Origin: Psychrobacter aquimaris
GTDB lineage: Bacteria > Pseudomonadota > Gammaproteobacteria > Pseudomonadales > Moraxellaceae
Length of the DNA: 64,000 bases
Direction: 5' to 3'
Assembly: GCF_016107525.1 (NCBI RefSeq)
Contig: NZ_JABASR010000002.1
Location: forward strand, 124,001-188,000
Positions within the stretch are counted from its first letter, which is position 1; the number at the start of each line of letters is the position of its first letter. Below are positions 35,376-45,089 of this stretch, in pieces. Below the pieces are notes generated by a model. It made no database searches, was not told the DNA's origin, and saw only the letters and a list, made by a program, of their open reading frames with translations. The translations under genes and the position numbers were made by a program.

Positions 35376-36224
35376 TTAAGCGGAGAGTCCCAGTGCTTCA
35401 ACCAAGCGCTTGTTTGGCTCAATCTTATTCATGCTATAAAAATGCATGGCAGGTACGCCCTCGCTAATCAAGCGCTCGCATAAACGATAGACCACATCAA
35501 AACCAAATTCGCGAATCGCTTTACGGTCATCGCCAAAGTCAGACAATCGCTTACGCACATAACGCGGAATATCAGCGCCACAGCTATCGGCAAAGCGTAC
35601 CAAATTACTTGAGTTGGTAATCGGCATGATACCAGCGATCAAAGGCTGAGCAACCGTATCGATACCACGCTTCTCTAAGGTATCACGCAAATATAAGTAA
35701 CTATCAGCGTTATAGAAAAACTGAGTAATCGATGCATTAGCACCCGCTTGGTATTTATTGATCAAATTGTCAATATCAAACTCAAAGCTACGTGCTTGGG
35801 GATGCATTTCAGGATACGCTGCGACCTCGATATGGAAATGATCGCCTGAATATTCACGGATAAACTTAACCAAATCTACCGCAAACGGCAGCTCACCCAT
35901 ACCAACTTGACCTGAAGGCAAATCGCCACGTAATGCGACCAAGCGCTTGATACCTAAGCCCTTGTAAAGATCAAGTAATTCAGCGATTTCTGCTTTATCA
36001 TCACCGATACAAGATATATGCGGTGCAATGTCAGTGTCGCCGCGTGCGCATAGTGCTTGGACGATGTCTAAAGTGCGGTTGCGGGTTGAGCCACCTGCAC
36101 CGTAGGTCACCGAAAAGTACGCAGGTGATAGCTTATTCAGCTCATCGTAAGTGCTGAGTAGCTTTTCATGACCTAGTTCGGTTTTGGCTGGAAAAAACTC
36201 AAAGGAGAAAGCAGGCTTAGTCAC
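35376..36224 (-). CDS. metF: Methylenetetrahydrofolate reductase MetF
   Basis: FAD enzyme making 5-methyl-THF for methionine synthesis. It opens FSFEFFPAKTELGHEKL with the catalytic Glu of the FEFFP motif, followed by SVTYGAGGSTR, ALRGDLP and an NADH/folate pocket with ITQFFYNAD. The start is GTG at 36224: AAAAGGAG lies 7 bp upstream and overlaps the ahcY stop. The longer frame reaching 36284 would run back into ahcY without a ribosome site. That gives 282 residues against 296 in E. coli. It is co-transcribed with ahcY, so homocysteine made by AhcY meets the methyl donor made by MetF. Confidence 0.94.
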   Translation of the reverse strand: MTKPAFSFEFFPAKTELGHEKLLSTYDELNKLSPAYFSVTYGAGGSTRNRTLDIVQALCARGDTDIAPHISCIGDDKAEIAELLDLYKGLGIKRLVALRGDLPSGQVGMGELPFAVDLVKFIREYSGDHFHIEVAAYPEMHPQARSFEFDIDNLINKYQAGANASITQFFYNADSYLYLRDTLEKRGIDTVAQPLIAGIMPITNSSNLVRFADSCGADIPRYVRKRLSDFGDDRKAIREFGFDVVYRLCERLISEGVPAMHFYSMNKIEPNKRLVEALGLSA

Positions 36225-36237
36225 AGTCTGGCTCCTT

Positions 36238-37662
36238 TTAGTATTTATAAGCGTCAGGCTTAAATGGACCTTCGACAGGCACACCCAAATACTCTGCTTG
36301 TTTTTCAGTCAGCTTAGTCAGCGTACCGTTAAAGCCAGCAACCATAGCAGCAGCGACTTCTTCGTCTAGCTTCTTAGGCAGTACTTTTACGTATAAATTT
36401 TCAGTACGTGCGTCGGCTGGCAAGTCAGCAAATTTTTCTTCAAACAGATACATTTGTGCCAATACTTGGTTAGCAAATGAGCCGTCCATCACGCGTGATG
36501 GGTGACCAGTGGCGTTACCAAGGTTCACTAAGCGACCTTCAGCAAGCAAAATCAAGTAATCGTTTTCATCGTCCGAGCGGAAGATTTGATGCACTTGTGG
36601 CTTAATCTCAACCCAGCGCCAGTTATCACGCATAAACTGTGTGTCGATCTCGGTGTCAAAGTGACCGATGTTACAAACAACCGCACCAGGCTTAAGGGCT
36701 GCTAGCATATGTCTGTCACAAACATGGTAGTTACCAGTGGTGGTAACGATCATGTCAGTATCTTCAAGCAAACGGGTATTGATGTTTTCTGCGCCGCCTG
36801 TGTTATCACCATTAATGTAAGGTGACAATACTTCGAAGCCATCCATACATGCTTGCATCGCACAAATAGGGTCAACTTCTGAAACACGTACGATCATGCC
36901 TTCTTGACGTAAGCTCTGCGTAGAGCCTTTACCAACGTCACCATAACCGATCACTAAAGCACGGCGACCTGCAAGGAACATGTCGGTTGCACGTTTGATA
37001 GCATCGTTTAAGCTGTGACGGCAGCCGTATTTATTGTCGTTCTTAGATTTGGTAACTGCGTCGTTGACGTTGATGGCTGGTACTTTAAGTGACCCTTTAT
37101 TTAGCATTTCAACCAAACGATGCACACCAGTGGTGGTCTCTTCTGAGATACCATGGATGCTATCAAGCATTTCTGCATAATCATTATGAATCAAAGCAGT
37201 CAAATCACCGCCGTCATCTAAGATTAAGTTAGCATCCCAAAGCTGACCTGATGCTTCGCCACCAACGTGGATTTGTTGACGTAAGCACCACTCGTACTCT
37301 TCTTCCGTTTCGCCTTTCCAAGCATAAACAGAGATGCCAGCAGCAGCAATAGCAGCAGCAGCATGGTCTTGAGTTGAGAAAATATTACATGAAGTCCAAC
37401 GTACTTCAGCACCTAGCGCGACAAGCGTCTCGATAAGAACCGCAGTCTGAATGGTCATGTGAATGCAGCCAGCGATTTTCGCGCCTTCAAGCGGTTGATC
37501 GGCTTCGTAGCGGCTACGCAAACCCATTAGGGCAGGCATTTCGGTTTCAGCAAGGGTGATTTCACGGCGACCGTAGTCAGCAAGACTGATGTCGGCGACT
37601 TTATAGTCAGTGAAAGAGGGGTCGATCGTATGGGCAGATGGGGTGTTAGACACTGCGTCCAT
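36238..37662 (-). CDS. ahcY: S-adenosylhomocysteinase AhcY
   Basis: NAD-dependent hydrolysis of S-adenosylhomocysteine to adenosine and homocysteine. The NAD-binding loop [11 protein letters not shown] lies near residue 240, and the substrate domain includes [16 protein letters not shown] and the catalytic segment with [10 protein letters not shown]. The chain ends KPDAYKY, the typical C-terminus that closes the neighbouring subunit's NAD site. The length of 474 fits bacterial enzymes with the roughly 40-residue insert. It heads ahcY-metF; I found no SAH riboswitch core upstream. Confidence 0.96.
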   Translation of the reverse strand: MDAVSNTPSAHTIDPSFTDYKVADISLADYGRREITLAETEMPALMGLRSRYEADQPLEGAKIAGCIHMTIQTAVLIETLVALGAEVRWTSCNIFSTQDHAAAAIAAAGISVYAWKGETEEEYEWCLRQQIHVGGEASGQLWDANLILDDGGDLTALIHNDYAEMLDSIHGISEETTTGVHRLVEMLNKGSLKVPAINVNDAVTKSKNDNKYGCRHSLNDAIKRATDMFLAGRRALVIGYGDVGKGSTQSLRQEGMIVRVSEVDPICAMQACMDGFEVLSPYINGDNTGGAENINTRLLEDTDMIVTTTGNYHVCDRHMLAALKPGAVVCNIGHFDTEIDTQFMRDNWRWVEIKPQVHQIFRSDDENDYLILLAEGRLVNLGNATGHPSRVMDGSFANQVLAQMYLFEEKFADLPADARTENLYVKVLPKKLDEEVAAAMVAGFNGTLTKLTEKQAEYLGVPVEGPFKPDAYKY

Positions 37663-37947
37663 AATATGCTCCTATCAGTGGTTAAGGTATGATAAAAAGA
37701 ATAAAAACGCAGGTGTCGTTATTTGCGCTGCGAGCGGCCAAAACGATGGATACTCAACAGTTAACCGAGCCTAACATAAACAATGAATAGCGAGCATTTG
37801 AATACAAACACGACTATCAATATTTATGGCGCAACACCTCTCGGAGGTCGTTATTGTAATAGATGAGCCGTGGATTGTCACCTGTTGGATAACATAAATA
37901 GCTGACGGCTTAGGTTCGTAAAATGTCGAACAGCAATATATAGCCAT
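37663..37947. other. Upstream region of ahcY
   Basis: No gene supported. It should hold the ahcY promoter on the minus strand; the GC-rich patch at 37725-37745 does not fit a SAH riboswitch. Confidence 0.4.
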
Positions 37948-37977
37948 AAAAAAGGCCATCGATTGATGACCTTTTTT
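37948..37977 (-). terminator. Terminator for the TonB receptor gene
   Basis: AAAAAAGG-C-CATC and GATG-A-CCTTTTTT pair around a four-base loop, with T runs on both strands. It lies 38 bp past the receptor stop. Confidence 0.75.
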
Positions 37978-38015
37978 ACTTTAGTTCAGAGAGTTTGAAT
38001 AGTGCTAAGAGACAC

Positions 38016-39989
38016 TTAGTACCAGTTATAGGTCAGGGATGTGAAGAAGTTGGTGCCATCGGTGTTATAGCCAGGTAAAGTCACATATTTCTTATTGGTA
38101 ATATTGTTTAAACGTGCCGTCATAGATAGGTTGTCAGTCAGTTTATAGTTGCCACTAATATTCAATAAGCCGTAAGAATCAACCAATTGGGAATCTGTAT
38201 TGGCGACACCACTATAATAATCGCCTACGTATTGATACTCAGCGCGGATATCTACGCTTGGCAAGCGATAGCCCAAATACACTAGACCTTTATGTTCGGG
38301 ACGGATAGAAAGATAATTACCATTGTAGTTAATAGGATTGCCAAAGTAATCGACTTTACCAGTGTAATCACTATTATCCGTTGCTTTTTGATAGTCATAG
38401 CTTAAACCAAAGAGATAGTTATCCATGTTCCAGTCAGAGGTTAGGGTAACGCCCTTAATTTTTGCTTTATCAACATTGATGTTTTTGCCATAAGGGTATT
38501 CAACAGTATTGATACCATCGCTAGCAATCAGTTCTTCAACCTTGTTGTTATATCCAGTAAGACGAGTAGATTGAGTTTGGTTAATATACTCGATAAAAGC
38601 CTCATAGTTATCACTAGTCTCTGGCTTTAAGTTTGGATTACTACCCCAGCTGGCTGGACCATATAAGTCATTAAAAGTAGGCGCTCGATATCCTTTAGCG
38701 TAGTTAGCACCTACACGAAATTCTGGGTTAAGGTGGTAGGCTGCACCTAAGTTGTAAGTAGTTTTGCTGTCAAAGTCCGAGTAATCATCGTATCGTACAT
38801 TTGCTTGAGCATCGATATTATTATGTGATACTAAATAACCTAAAAATCCGCTTTTAATTTTACGGTCGTTGGTAGTATATACATTTGATTCTAGCTCTTG
38901 ATTTAAGTATTCAGCTCCTATAATGGCTTTACCAATCGGTAGGTCTTGAGCTCTTACTAAGTTTATCTGTTGCTGATTAGTATCGTATTTGCTGCCATTT
39001 TTTAAATCAGTCTCATAGGTTATTGATTCATCAATGCTATAACCGTAAGTTAATTTAGTATTGCTATTGTCGTTAGTGTGTTCGAGATAGGCACTAGCAG
39101 CACCATTATTTTGATCGGAGAAAGCATGTTTTAGAGCAGGGGCGCTAGTATTGTAATCATCATAAGCGTCAATATCAGTAGTTGATTTTGAATAAATACC
39201 ATTGACTCCTAACTTCAAATTATCATTAATTTTTTGGTTAAATGATATGCTGTAATTATCGCTTTTAAATCCATCGTCATCTGTTTGAGCAGGCAGGTTA
39301 CGTGGTAGTGTCGCATTATAGCCGTCCGTTTCGTTATGACTCGCTGATAAGCTTAAGGTTGTACCTGTTTGGTTTGCAAATTGTGCACTGGCACCATACA
39401 GATATTCGTCATGTGACCCTGCACCAACCGTCACTGAAAAATTGGTTCTGTCAACGTTCGTGCCTTTCGTAAATACTTGAATCACGCCGCCCATAGCATC
39501 AGCGCCATAGATGCTTGATCCGGATGCGCCGTATAGAATTTCTATACGATCAATTTGATCAGCAGGTAACAAGCTAAGAGTTGCACCACCTGCACTCAGG
39601 GAGCTGTAACGGACTCCATCAATGAGTACCAATATTTGTTTGTTATTATATCCGCGCATATAAAAGTTTGAAGTAGTACCAGGACCACCATTTGTGTAAT
39701 AGCTTATTCCAGGTTGATGCTTAAGTACTTCGAGGGCACTTTGACCCTGATAGCGTTGTAACTCTTGACTATCAACCACACGAGTTTGTGCAATAACATT
39801 ACTGGTTTTAGTGGGGGTACGGGTTGCTGTTACGATGATTTCATCAAGCTCAACTTGTGGTAGCTCGCTATCGTTGATGATAGCAACGTCAGGTGTCACT
39901 GCCATTGCAGTGTTAACCGCAAGTAAACCCAATGCGCTTAAGATACTTAAACGAAGGTAGGTAAGTGAAGATGAACGTGATAAAGACAT
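38016..39989 (-). CDS. TonB-dependent outer-membrane receptor, BtuB/CirA-like
   Basis: Outer-membrane active transporter for cobalamin or an iron chelate, powered by TonB-ExbBD. A signal peptide ends TAMA (about residue 31). The TonB box DEIIVTATRTP comes next, then the plug domain (ALEVLKHQPGISYY, NFYMRGYNNKQILVLIDGVRY, IEILYGASGSSIYGADAMGGVIQVFT) and the barrel, ending SLTYNWY with a terminal aromatic. The plug is closest in style to BtuB. However, no cobalamin riboswitch is upstream, while a Fur-box-like site is, so an iron ligand is at least as likely. The start is ATG 39989 with TTTGGA upstream; an ATG at 40010 is less likely. Confidence 0.9.
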   Translation of the reverse strand: MSLSRSSSLTYLRLSILSALGLLAVNTAMAVTPDVAIINDSELPQVELDEIIVTATRTPTKTSNVIAQTRVVDSQELQRYQGQSALEVLKHQPGISYYTNGGPGTTSNFYMRGYNNKQILVLIDGVRYSSLSAGGATLSLLPADQIDRIEILYGASGSSIYGADAMGGVIQVFTKGTNVDRTNFSVTVGAGSHDEYLYGASAQFANQTGTTLSLSASHNETDGYNATLPRNLPAQTDDDGFKSDNYSISFNQKINDNLKLGVNGIYSKSTTDIDAYDDYNTSAPALKHAFSDQNNGAASAYLEHTNDNSNTKLTYGYSIDESITYETDLKNGSKYDTNQQQINLVRAQDLPIGKAIIGAEYLNQELESNVYTTNDRKIKSGFLGYLVSHNNIDAQANVRYDDYSDFDSKTTYNLGAAYHLNPEFRVGANYAKGYRAPTFNDLYGPASWGSNPNLKPETSDNYEAFIEYINQTQSTRLTGYNNKVEELIASDGINTVEYPYGKNINVDKAKIKGVTLTSDWNMDNYLFGLSYDYQKATDNSDYTGKVDYFGNPINYNGNYLSIRPEHKGLVYLGYRLPSVDIRAEYQYVGDYYSGVANTDSQLVDSYGLLNISGNYKLTDNLSMTARLNNITNKKYVTLPGYNTDGTNFFTSLTYNWY

Positions 39990-40199
39990 AGTAAATTCCA
40001 AAGTAATCATATTAAAAAATGCATAAATAAAAAGTAACCATACTGACGTTAATATGGCTAAAAATTACAAAAAACAGTAGACAAGCAAAACTGCGCTCAT
40101 TATCTACAAAATAAACAGCTTTATAAACCACTTTAACCTAATGTTTATTCACGGTAAGCTGAGTAGTTTTCATGATAGATTGCGGTTTATTCATTTAAC

Positions 40200-40216
40200 G
40201 ATTATCACTCTCATTC
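40200..40216 (-). promoter_or_regulatory. Fur-box-like site in the receptor/mscS spacer
   Basis: GATTATCACTCTCATTC (minus strand AATGAGAGTGATAATC) resembles the Fur consensus of repeated GATAAT units. It sits in the 423-bp divergent spacer 39990-40412, about 210 bp from each start. A neighbouring 7-bp dyad GAAATTC/GAATTTC lies at 40223-40241. The rest of the spacer has no gene. Confidence 0.5.
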
Positions 40217-40412
40217 ATAGTAGAAATTCATAAGGAATTTCGTTAAAGGTTATAAAAAAATTAAAAGTCATAGAGAAAGGCGAGAGCAGATAACTCACAT
40301 AGAAGACCATAAAAACGTGTAATCAAAAGCACTGCTGTTATAAATAATTGCTATTATAGTGAAGCGCTCATTTGTTCTTCGTTGTACCACTCATAATGCT
40401 AAGAGGTTTGTT

Positions 40413-42407
40413 TTGTCTATTAAGTATCGCCTGATTCCTATGATTCCTAGCCCCGAGTTGTCTTCAATACACTCAACGATCAAAATGCCACTAATGGCAA
40501 TCTTGTTTTTGTTTGTGATGCTCTTGAGTGTGTTATTGCCCAATAATGCGTTTGCTGTTGAAGCTAGCACACTGGGGATGGGCGGCAGTACTAGTGAGGA
40601 ATCGGCGAGTACGCCTATACCAGATTCATTCGGACGCGATACACCGCGGCATACTGTACAGGGCTTCATTAGTGCGCTAGGTGAAAATGATTATCTGCTG
40701 GCGAGTAATTATTTAAACTTATCCAAGTCTGACAATCCTACGACAATAGTCCGTCAATTTAAGCAAGCACTGGATGCGGGAGGGCGTTTTCAGCCTGATT
40801 TGCAGATTAATAATACGCCTGAGGGCAATCTAACCGATCAACTACCACCAAGCCAAGAAAACGTCGGTGCGATTAATGTAGGCGAAAAAAGTGTGCCACT
40901 GATACTTGAAAGAGTGGTGTCTAAGCAGGGAGAGCAGTACTGGCAGTTTTCTACGGATACGCTCAGCTCAGTACCAGAAGTCATAGAAAATACTGAGCCA
41001 ACGCTAGTGTCTCGCTATACCTTTGATTCATTAGAAGGTAAAAAGCTGTTTGGTTATCAAATGGCAGATTTGGTTGCAGCGTTAACCATGATTATCGGCA
41101 GCTTTGTGTTCACTTACATTCTGGTGTGGCTGTTGTACCATCTATTGAGAATCGTCTATCCTCGCGTGCGCGGTGTACCATTGCCATTACCCAATAAAGT
41201 CGTATTACCGCTGGCTGTGGTCATTATGGCGCTGATATTGTCAGAAGTGATGGTATATGCGGGCGTGTCAGTGACGCTGCGAGAACCGGTCAATCGCTTT
41301 ACTGATATTGCTTCTTGGTTGGCATTAACTTGGTTGCTGCTACGAGTCATCGATGCCATATTCACTCGTGCGGTAAATTTAAGCTATAAGAAAAACTATA
41401 CTGAACGGGTCTCTATCTTGGGGCTGCTACGCAAAGTCGTCAAAGCGTTGCTGCTGATTTTTGCTGTGATTGTTATCTTCGGTAATTTGGGTTTTGATTT
41501 GACCACGGGTATTGCCGCTTTGGGTGTGGGTGGTTTGGCATTAGCACTGGGTGCGCAAAAAACCATCGAAAACCTTGTTGGTAGTGTCGTGGTCGTGGCG
41601 GATTCGCCCGTACGTATTGGTGATTATTGTAAGTTTGGCACTTATGAAGGCACAGTCATTGATATTGGTATTCGCTCATCGCGTGTGCGCACCTTGACGC
41701 GCACGGTCGTGACTGTACCAAATGGTGATTTTTCATCGATGCAGATTGAAAACTTTACGTCCCGCGATATGTTTCGCTTCTTCCATCAGTTATATATTAA
41801 ACGCACTGCTGATATTGATGTGGTCTTTAAGATGGTCAAAGACTTGGATGAGTTTATAGATGAGCATTATTTGACCAACCAAGAATGGAATCAGGTCAAT
41901 ATTTTAGAGCTACGTCAAGACTGCTATATCATTCAATTACAGGCTTATGTTAACGCTAATGGCGTGACTGAGTTCTATGATAAACAGAACGTTTTATTTG
42001 TTGATTTATTGAACCAAGTGGCGAAATATGATGTCGAGCATGCCTTGCCAACCCAGCAGCTTATCGTCAATCAAACTGAGCTTGAGTATCATATAGAAAA
42101 CGAAATTGAAGATAAAAACAAGGAAAATAACGTCGCTGAAACGACAGAAGATCTGTCAAATGATGGCTATGCTGATGACGATGTTAGCGACAACACGGAT
42201 AACAATAACGATGATAAGCATGCCGTGGACTTGAGTAAAGATAGCGTCAAGACAGATGAAAAAGGCAGTCAGCGAACCTCTAAATCAGTAGAGAGTAAAA
42301 AAGACAATGCGTTAAAGGCATTGAGAAATAAAAGCCGTATGTTAAAGAAAATCAAGTTCAAGTACGCAAAAAGAAAATCTGGCTTTTCTATATGGAACCA
42401 GCCGTAA
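40413..42407 (+). CDS. MscS-family mechanosensitive channel
   Basis: Inner-membrane channel that opens under membrane tension in hypo-osmotic shock. The order is a signal-like hydrophobic stretch ending NNAFA, a periplasmic domain of about 170 residues, three or more helices, then the pore helix with GVGGLALALGAQKTIENLVGS and the MscS beta domain (GDYCKFGTYEGTVIDIGIRSSR, VPNGDFS). The last 110 residues are first acidic, then basic, and not family-conserved. I chose TTG at 40413 because AAGAGG lies six bases upstream. A GTG at 40359 opens the same frame and ATGs lie at 40440 and 40488, so the start is open. Confidence 0.88.
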   Translation: MSIKYRLIPMIPSPELSSIHSTIKMPLMAILFLFVMLLSVLLPNNAFAVEASTLGMGGSTSEESASTPIPDSFGRDTPRHTVQGFISALGENDYLLASNYLNLSKSDNPTTIVRQFKQALDAGGRFQPDLQINNTPEGNLTDQLPPSQENVGAINVGEKSVPLILERVVSKQGEQYWQFSTDTLSSVPEVIENTEPTLVSRYTFDSLEGKKLFGYQMADLVAALTMIIGSFVFTYILVWLLYHLLRIVYPRVRGVPLPLPNKVVLPLAVVIMALILSEVMVYAGVSVTLREPVNRFTDIASWLALTWLLLRVIDAIFTRAVNLSYKKNYTERVSILGLLRKVVKALLLIFAVIVIFGNLGFDLTTGIAALGVGGLALALGAQKTIENLVGSVVVVADSPVRIGDYCKFGTYEGTVIDIGIRSSRVRTLTRTVVTVPNGDFSSMQIENFTSRDMFRFFHQLYIKRTADIDVVFKMVKDLDEFIDEHYLTNQEWNQVNILELRQDCYIIQLQAYVNANGVTEFYDKQNVLFVDLLNQVAKYDVEHALPTQQLIVNQTELEYHIENEIEDKNKENNVAETTEDLSNDGYADDDVSDNTDNNNDDKHAVDLSKDSVKTDEKGSQRTSKSVESKKDNALKALRNKSRMLKKIKFKYAKRKSGFSIWNQP

Positions 42408-42563
42408 AATTATGGTTTAAAAAATGTATAAGATAAGCACTTGAGGTAAGTATCAAGCGTTTATCTTCTGCCATTCACAAAAATTAGAGCAGCCAAGAAA
42501 ACAAATACTAAATTCTAGACTAAGCGAGTTTGATAAGGTGAATCATCACTTGGGTATTTGGCA

Positions 42564-43196
42564 TTATAAAGGGACAGCAGTTTGATTACGTAATAAGCCG
42601 TAGTATGACCATAGCAACAAACTGGCAGCGCTGCGATGTGGCGACCAATCTTGTGTTAGGTTCTTTAACTGTTTCGGCGTTGGGCGTTCTGTTAAGTCTA
42701 ATAATGGCATCGCCGCTACTTTAATCGCTAGATCATCGACCGCAAGCACATCTGCACGTTTTAGAGAGAATAATAAATACATCTCAGCCGTCCAGCGGCC
42801 AATACCGATAACGGCCGTCAGCACTTTTAGCACCTCTTCATCAGGCATAGTTTCTAACGCAGCAAAGTCTATATCATGATCGACTAATGAGCGAATATAG
42901 CGGGTTTTTTGCTTAGATAACCCTTGCGCTCGTAAGTCCTCATCTGTTGCTTTAATTATTGCCTGTGAGTTAGTTAAGTCTGCATCAAGCAATCGTTGCC
43001 AAATACTGCTTGCCGCTGCTACTGATAGCTGTTGACCGACCATTGCTCGCATCAACTGCTCAAACCCACCAACATTATGCCGTAAACTGGGCATACCAAT
43101 TTGTTCATAGATAGACAAAAATCTTGGCTCGATAACTATCAGAGCCTTGATGTGTTCATCTAGTTGCTGTGTGTTTTCAATGGTTTGTATGCTCAT
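42564..43196 (-). CDS. DNA-3-methyladenine glycosylase, AlkA-like (HhH-GPD)
   Basis: Base-excision enzyme removing alkylated purines. A compact 210-residue HhH-GPD protein without the extra N-terminal domain of E. coli AlkA. The helix-hairpin-helix LTAVIGIGRWTAEMYLLFSL is followed by the catalytic Asp in VLAVDDLAIK, with MVGQQLSVAAASSIW in the first helical bundle. It stands alone on the minus strand behind mscS. Substrate range cannot be told from sequence. Confidence 0.9.
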   Translation of the reverse strand: MSIQTIENTQQLDEHIKALIVIEPRFLSIYEQIGMPSLRHNVGGFEQLMRAMVGQQLSVAAASSIWQRLLDADLTNSQAIIKATDEDLRAQGLSKQKTRYIRSLVDHDIDFAALETMPDEEVLKVLTAVIGIGRWTAEMYLLFSLKRADVLAVDDLAIKVAAMPLLDLTERPTPKQLKNLTQDWSPHRSAASLLLWSYYGLLRNQTAVPL

Positions 43197-43282
43197 AAAT
43201 GTCTGATCCTAATTTATGCAAATACCGCTATCGCTAGATGTTAAATGTGAGGTAAATAATGATTTTAAAAACCAGCATAACA

Positions 43283-43312
43283 AAAAGGACTGCAAACAAG
43301 CAGTCCTTTTGA
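43283..43312 (-). terminator. Terminator for the Smr gene
   Basis: AAAAGGACTG (43283-43292) and CAGTCCTTTT (43301-43310) pair around eight bases, with T residues on the minus strand, 28 bp past the Smr stop. Confidence 0.8.
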
Positions 43313-43340
43313 TTTCCACTACTGAATCTAACACTAAAAA

Positions 43341-44072
43341 CTATTCACCATCAGCTTTAGGTTTTTTGAGTAGTACCAATACCGCACCATTACCACCATC
43401 TTTTGGCGGTGCAGAGCAAAATGCCAATACTTCTGGTAATTGACGTAGCCAGCCATTGACGCACGTTTTTAAAATGGCTTCACTGCCTTTACCATGAACG
43501 ATTTTTACCATGGTCTCGTTTTTCTGCTTTGCTTGGCTTAGGAGTTGAGTCATGGCCACGCGCGCTTCTTCGATGGTGCAACCATGAATATCTACGGCGT
43601 CATACCAACGTAGCTTGCCTTTTTTAAGCTGATCAAAGATTTTATTCTGCAAAGTTGGCTGTTTGTAAGATAGATAGGCTTCAGCAGCGACAGGGTTGAG
43701 TAGTGCTTGCATATCTGATAAGCCTGCCCCCAAATCACTTGCTTCACTACCTTGCGCGGCAGCACGTTTAGACAAGGTAGTCGCATCAGGTTTACCCGCT
43801 TTGCTAGCATTGGCAGGTGAGCGCACGTTTTTGTCTTCAAGCTGATTGACACCATGCATTGCTTGCATAAACAGCACTTTGTCATCATCAATATGCTCGC
43901 TAGCCATTTGCTTGACAGTCTTGTTGACTTGCTTTTGCGTGGGTAATGATACAGGTTCAGTGGGTTTTTGGTTTTCATCTTCTGGCGAATTGGTATCGCG
44001 ACCTTTGCTAAGTTGGCCTTTTAGCTCTTTGAGCTGGTCTTGCATTTCTTTTGAAAATAGAGAGTTTGACAT
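43341..44072 (-). CDS. Smr-domain protein
   Basis: The C-terminal 80 residues are a Smr (MutS2-type) domain, a possible endonuclease fold: VDIHGCTIEEARVAMTQLL, VKIVHGKGSEAILKTCVNGWL and FCSAPPKDGGNGAVLVLLK. The HGKG and D-x-H-G motifs are intact. The N-terminal 130 residues are hydrophilic and low in conservation, as in stand-alone YdaL/SmrA proteins. Role unknown; family members nick RNA or DNA or act in ribosome rescue. The gene runs with trpC but is separated by 68 bp. Confidence 0.88.
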   Translation of the reverse strand: MSNSLFSKEMQDQLKELKGQLSKGRDTNSPEDENQKPTEPVSLPTQKQVNKTVKQMASEHIDDDKVLFMQAMHGVNQLEDKNVRSPANASKAGKPDATTLSKRAAAQGSEASDLGAGLSDMQALLNPVAAEAYLSYKQPTLQNKIFDQLKKGKLRWYDAVDIHGCTIEEARVAMTQLLSQAKQKNETMVKIVHGKGSEAILKTCVNGWLRQLPEVLAFCSAPPKDGGNGAVLVLLKKPKADGE

Positions 44073-44140
44073 AGAAGTTAACGTATCGTTGGTTGATGAA
44101 TGATGGATTGATTTAAACTGTTTAGTAGACTTAAGCCACT

Positions 44141-45019
44141 TTACCCGTCTGCTGCGACGCCCGCAAGTAAGGATTGTAACGCTTGACCAGGGTGGTCAGT
44201 CTTCATGAACTGTTCACCGATTAAAAAGTGCTGAATATCGTGCTTCAACATCAAACGAATATCAGCGCTATTATGAATGCCACTTTCGGTGACGATAAGC
44301 GGTTTAAGCGCGCTATCTACATCAGCAGCCAGTGCGTCGATTAAAATATTTTTTAGATCCAGCGTGGTTTGCAAGTCGACATCGAAAGTATTCAAATCAC
44401 GATTATTAATACCGTAAATATTATGCGTTGAACGTGGTAGCTGGAGTGCCCGTTCAAGCTCGGCTTTGGTGTGTACTTCTATCAACACGTCCATACCCAA
44501 TTCGATACTTAGCGCATGTAGCTCTTGTACTTGGATGTCGTCAAGGCAAGCCATAATAAGTAATATACAGTCAGCACCCATCAGATAAGATTGATAGATC
44601 TGGTACACATCAATCATAAAATCTTTACGTAGTATCGGTAGGCTTGCAGCATTAGCTGCTTGAATAAGGTAGCTATCATCGCCTTGGAAATAATCGCGAT
44701 CGGTCAATACAGACAGACAGCTGGCGCCCGCTTGCTCGTATTGCTTGGCAAATAGTGCGGGCGCGAAGTTGTGATTGATGACGCCCTTAGAAGGAGAGGC
44801 TTTTTTAATCTCAGCGATGATACCAATACCATGCTCTTTAGTGCTGGCCGCTCGCAGTGCCGCCGCAAAGCCACGACGTGGTTTGTTATCCGTCGCTACT
44901 TGCGCTTGTAAATCTTCAAGAGATAATACCTCGCGTGCGGCATTTACTTCTTTCACTTTAGTGGCGACAATGCGTTGCAATACGGAAGGAATATCTGTCT
45001 TAATTTCTGTATGAGTCAT
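44141..45019 (-). CDS. trpC: Indole-3-glycerol phosphate synthase TrpC
   Basis: Closes the indole ring from CdRP in tryptophan synthesis. A single-function TIM barrel of 292 residues, without the TrpF half found in E. coli. Motifs: IIAEIKKASPSKGVI (catalytic Lys), LSVLTDRDYFQG, LRKDFMID, IYGINNRDLNTF, VTESGIH. It is last in trpG-trpD-trpC and starts 70 bp after trpD. The ribosome site is weak. Confidence 0.96.
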   Translation of the reverse strand: MTHTEIKTDIPSVLQRIVATKVKEVNAAREVLSLEDLQAQVATDNKPRRGFAAALRAASTKEHGIGIIAEIKKASPSKGVINHNFAPALFAKQYEQAGASCLSVLTDRDYFQGDDSYLIQAANAASLPILRKDFMIDVYQIYQSYLMGADCILLIMACLDDIQVQELHALSIELGMDVLIEVHTKAELERALQLPRSTHNIYGINNRDLNTFDVDLQTTLDLKNILIDALAADVDSALKPLIVTESGIHNSADIRLMLKHDIQHFLIGEQFMKTDHPGQALQSLLAGVAADG

Positions 45020-45089
45020 GCTGGTATCCGAATATCGTTAAATGTAAATAGACAAAATAGCTAGAGTGCACAGTAATGGTGCTTAGCCA

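Noticed and set aside
37663..37780. Possible SAH riboswitch upstream of ahcY
   Set aside because: The GC-rich patch on the minus strand lacks the conserved core and pairing order of the SAH aptamer; methyl-cycle context alone is not enough.
39990..40412. Possible cobalamin riboswitch before the BtuB-like receptor
   Set aside because: No B12-box or GC-rich core was found; the spacer is AT-rich throughout.
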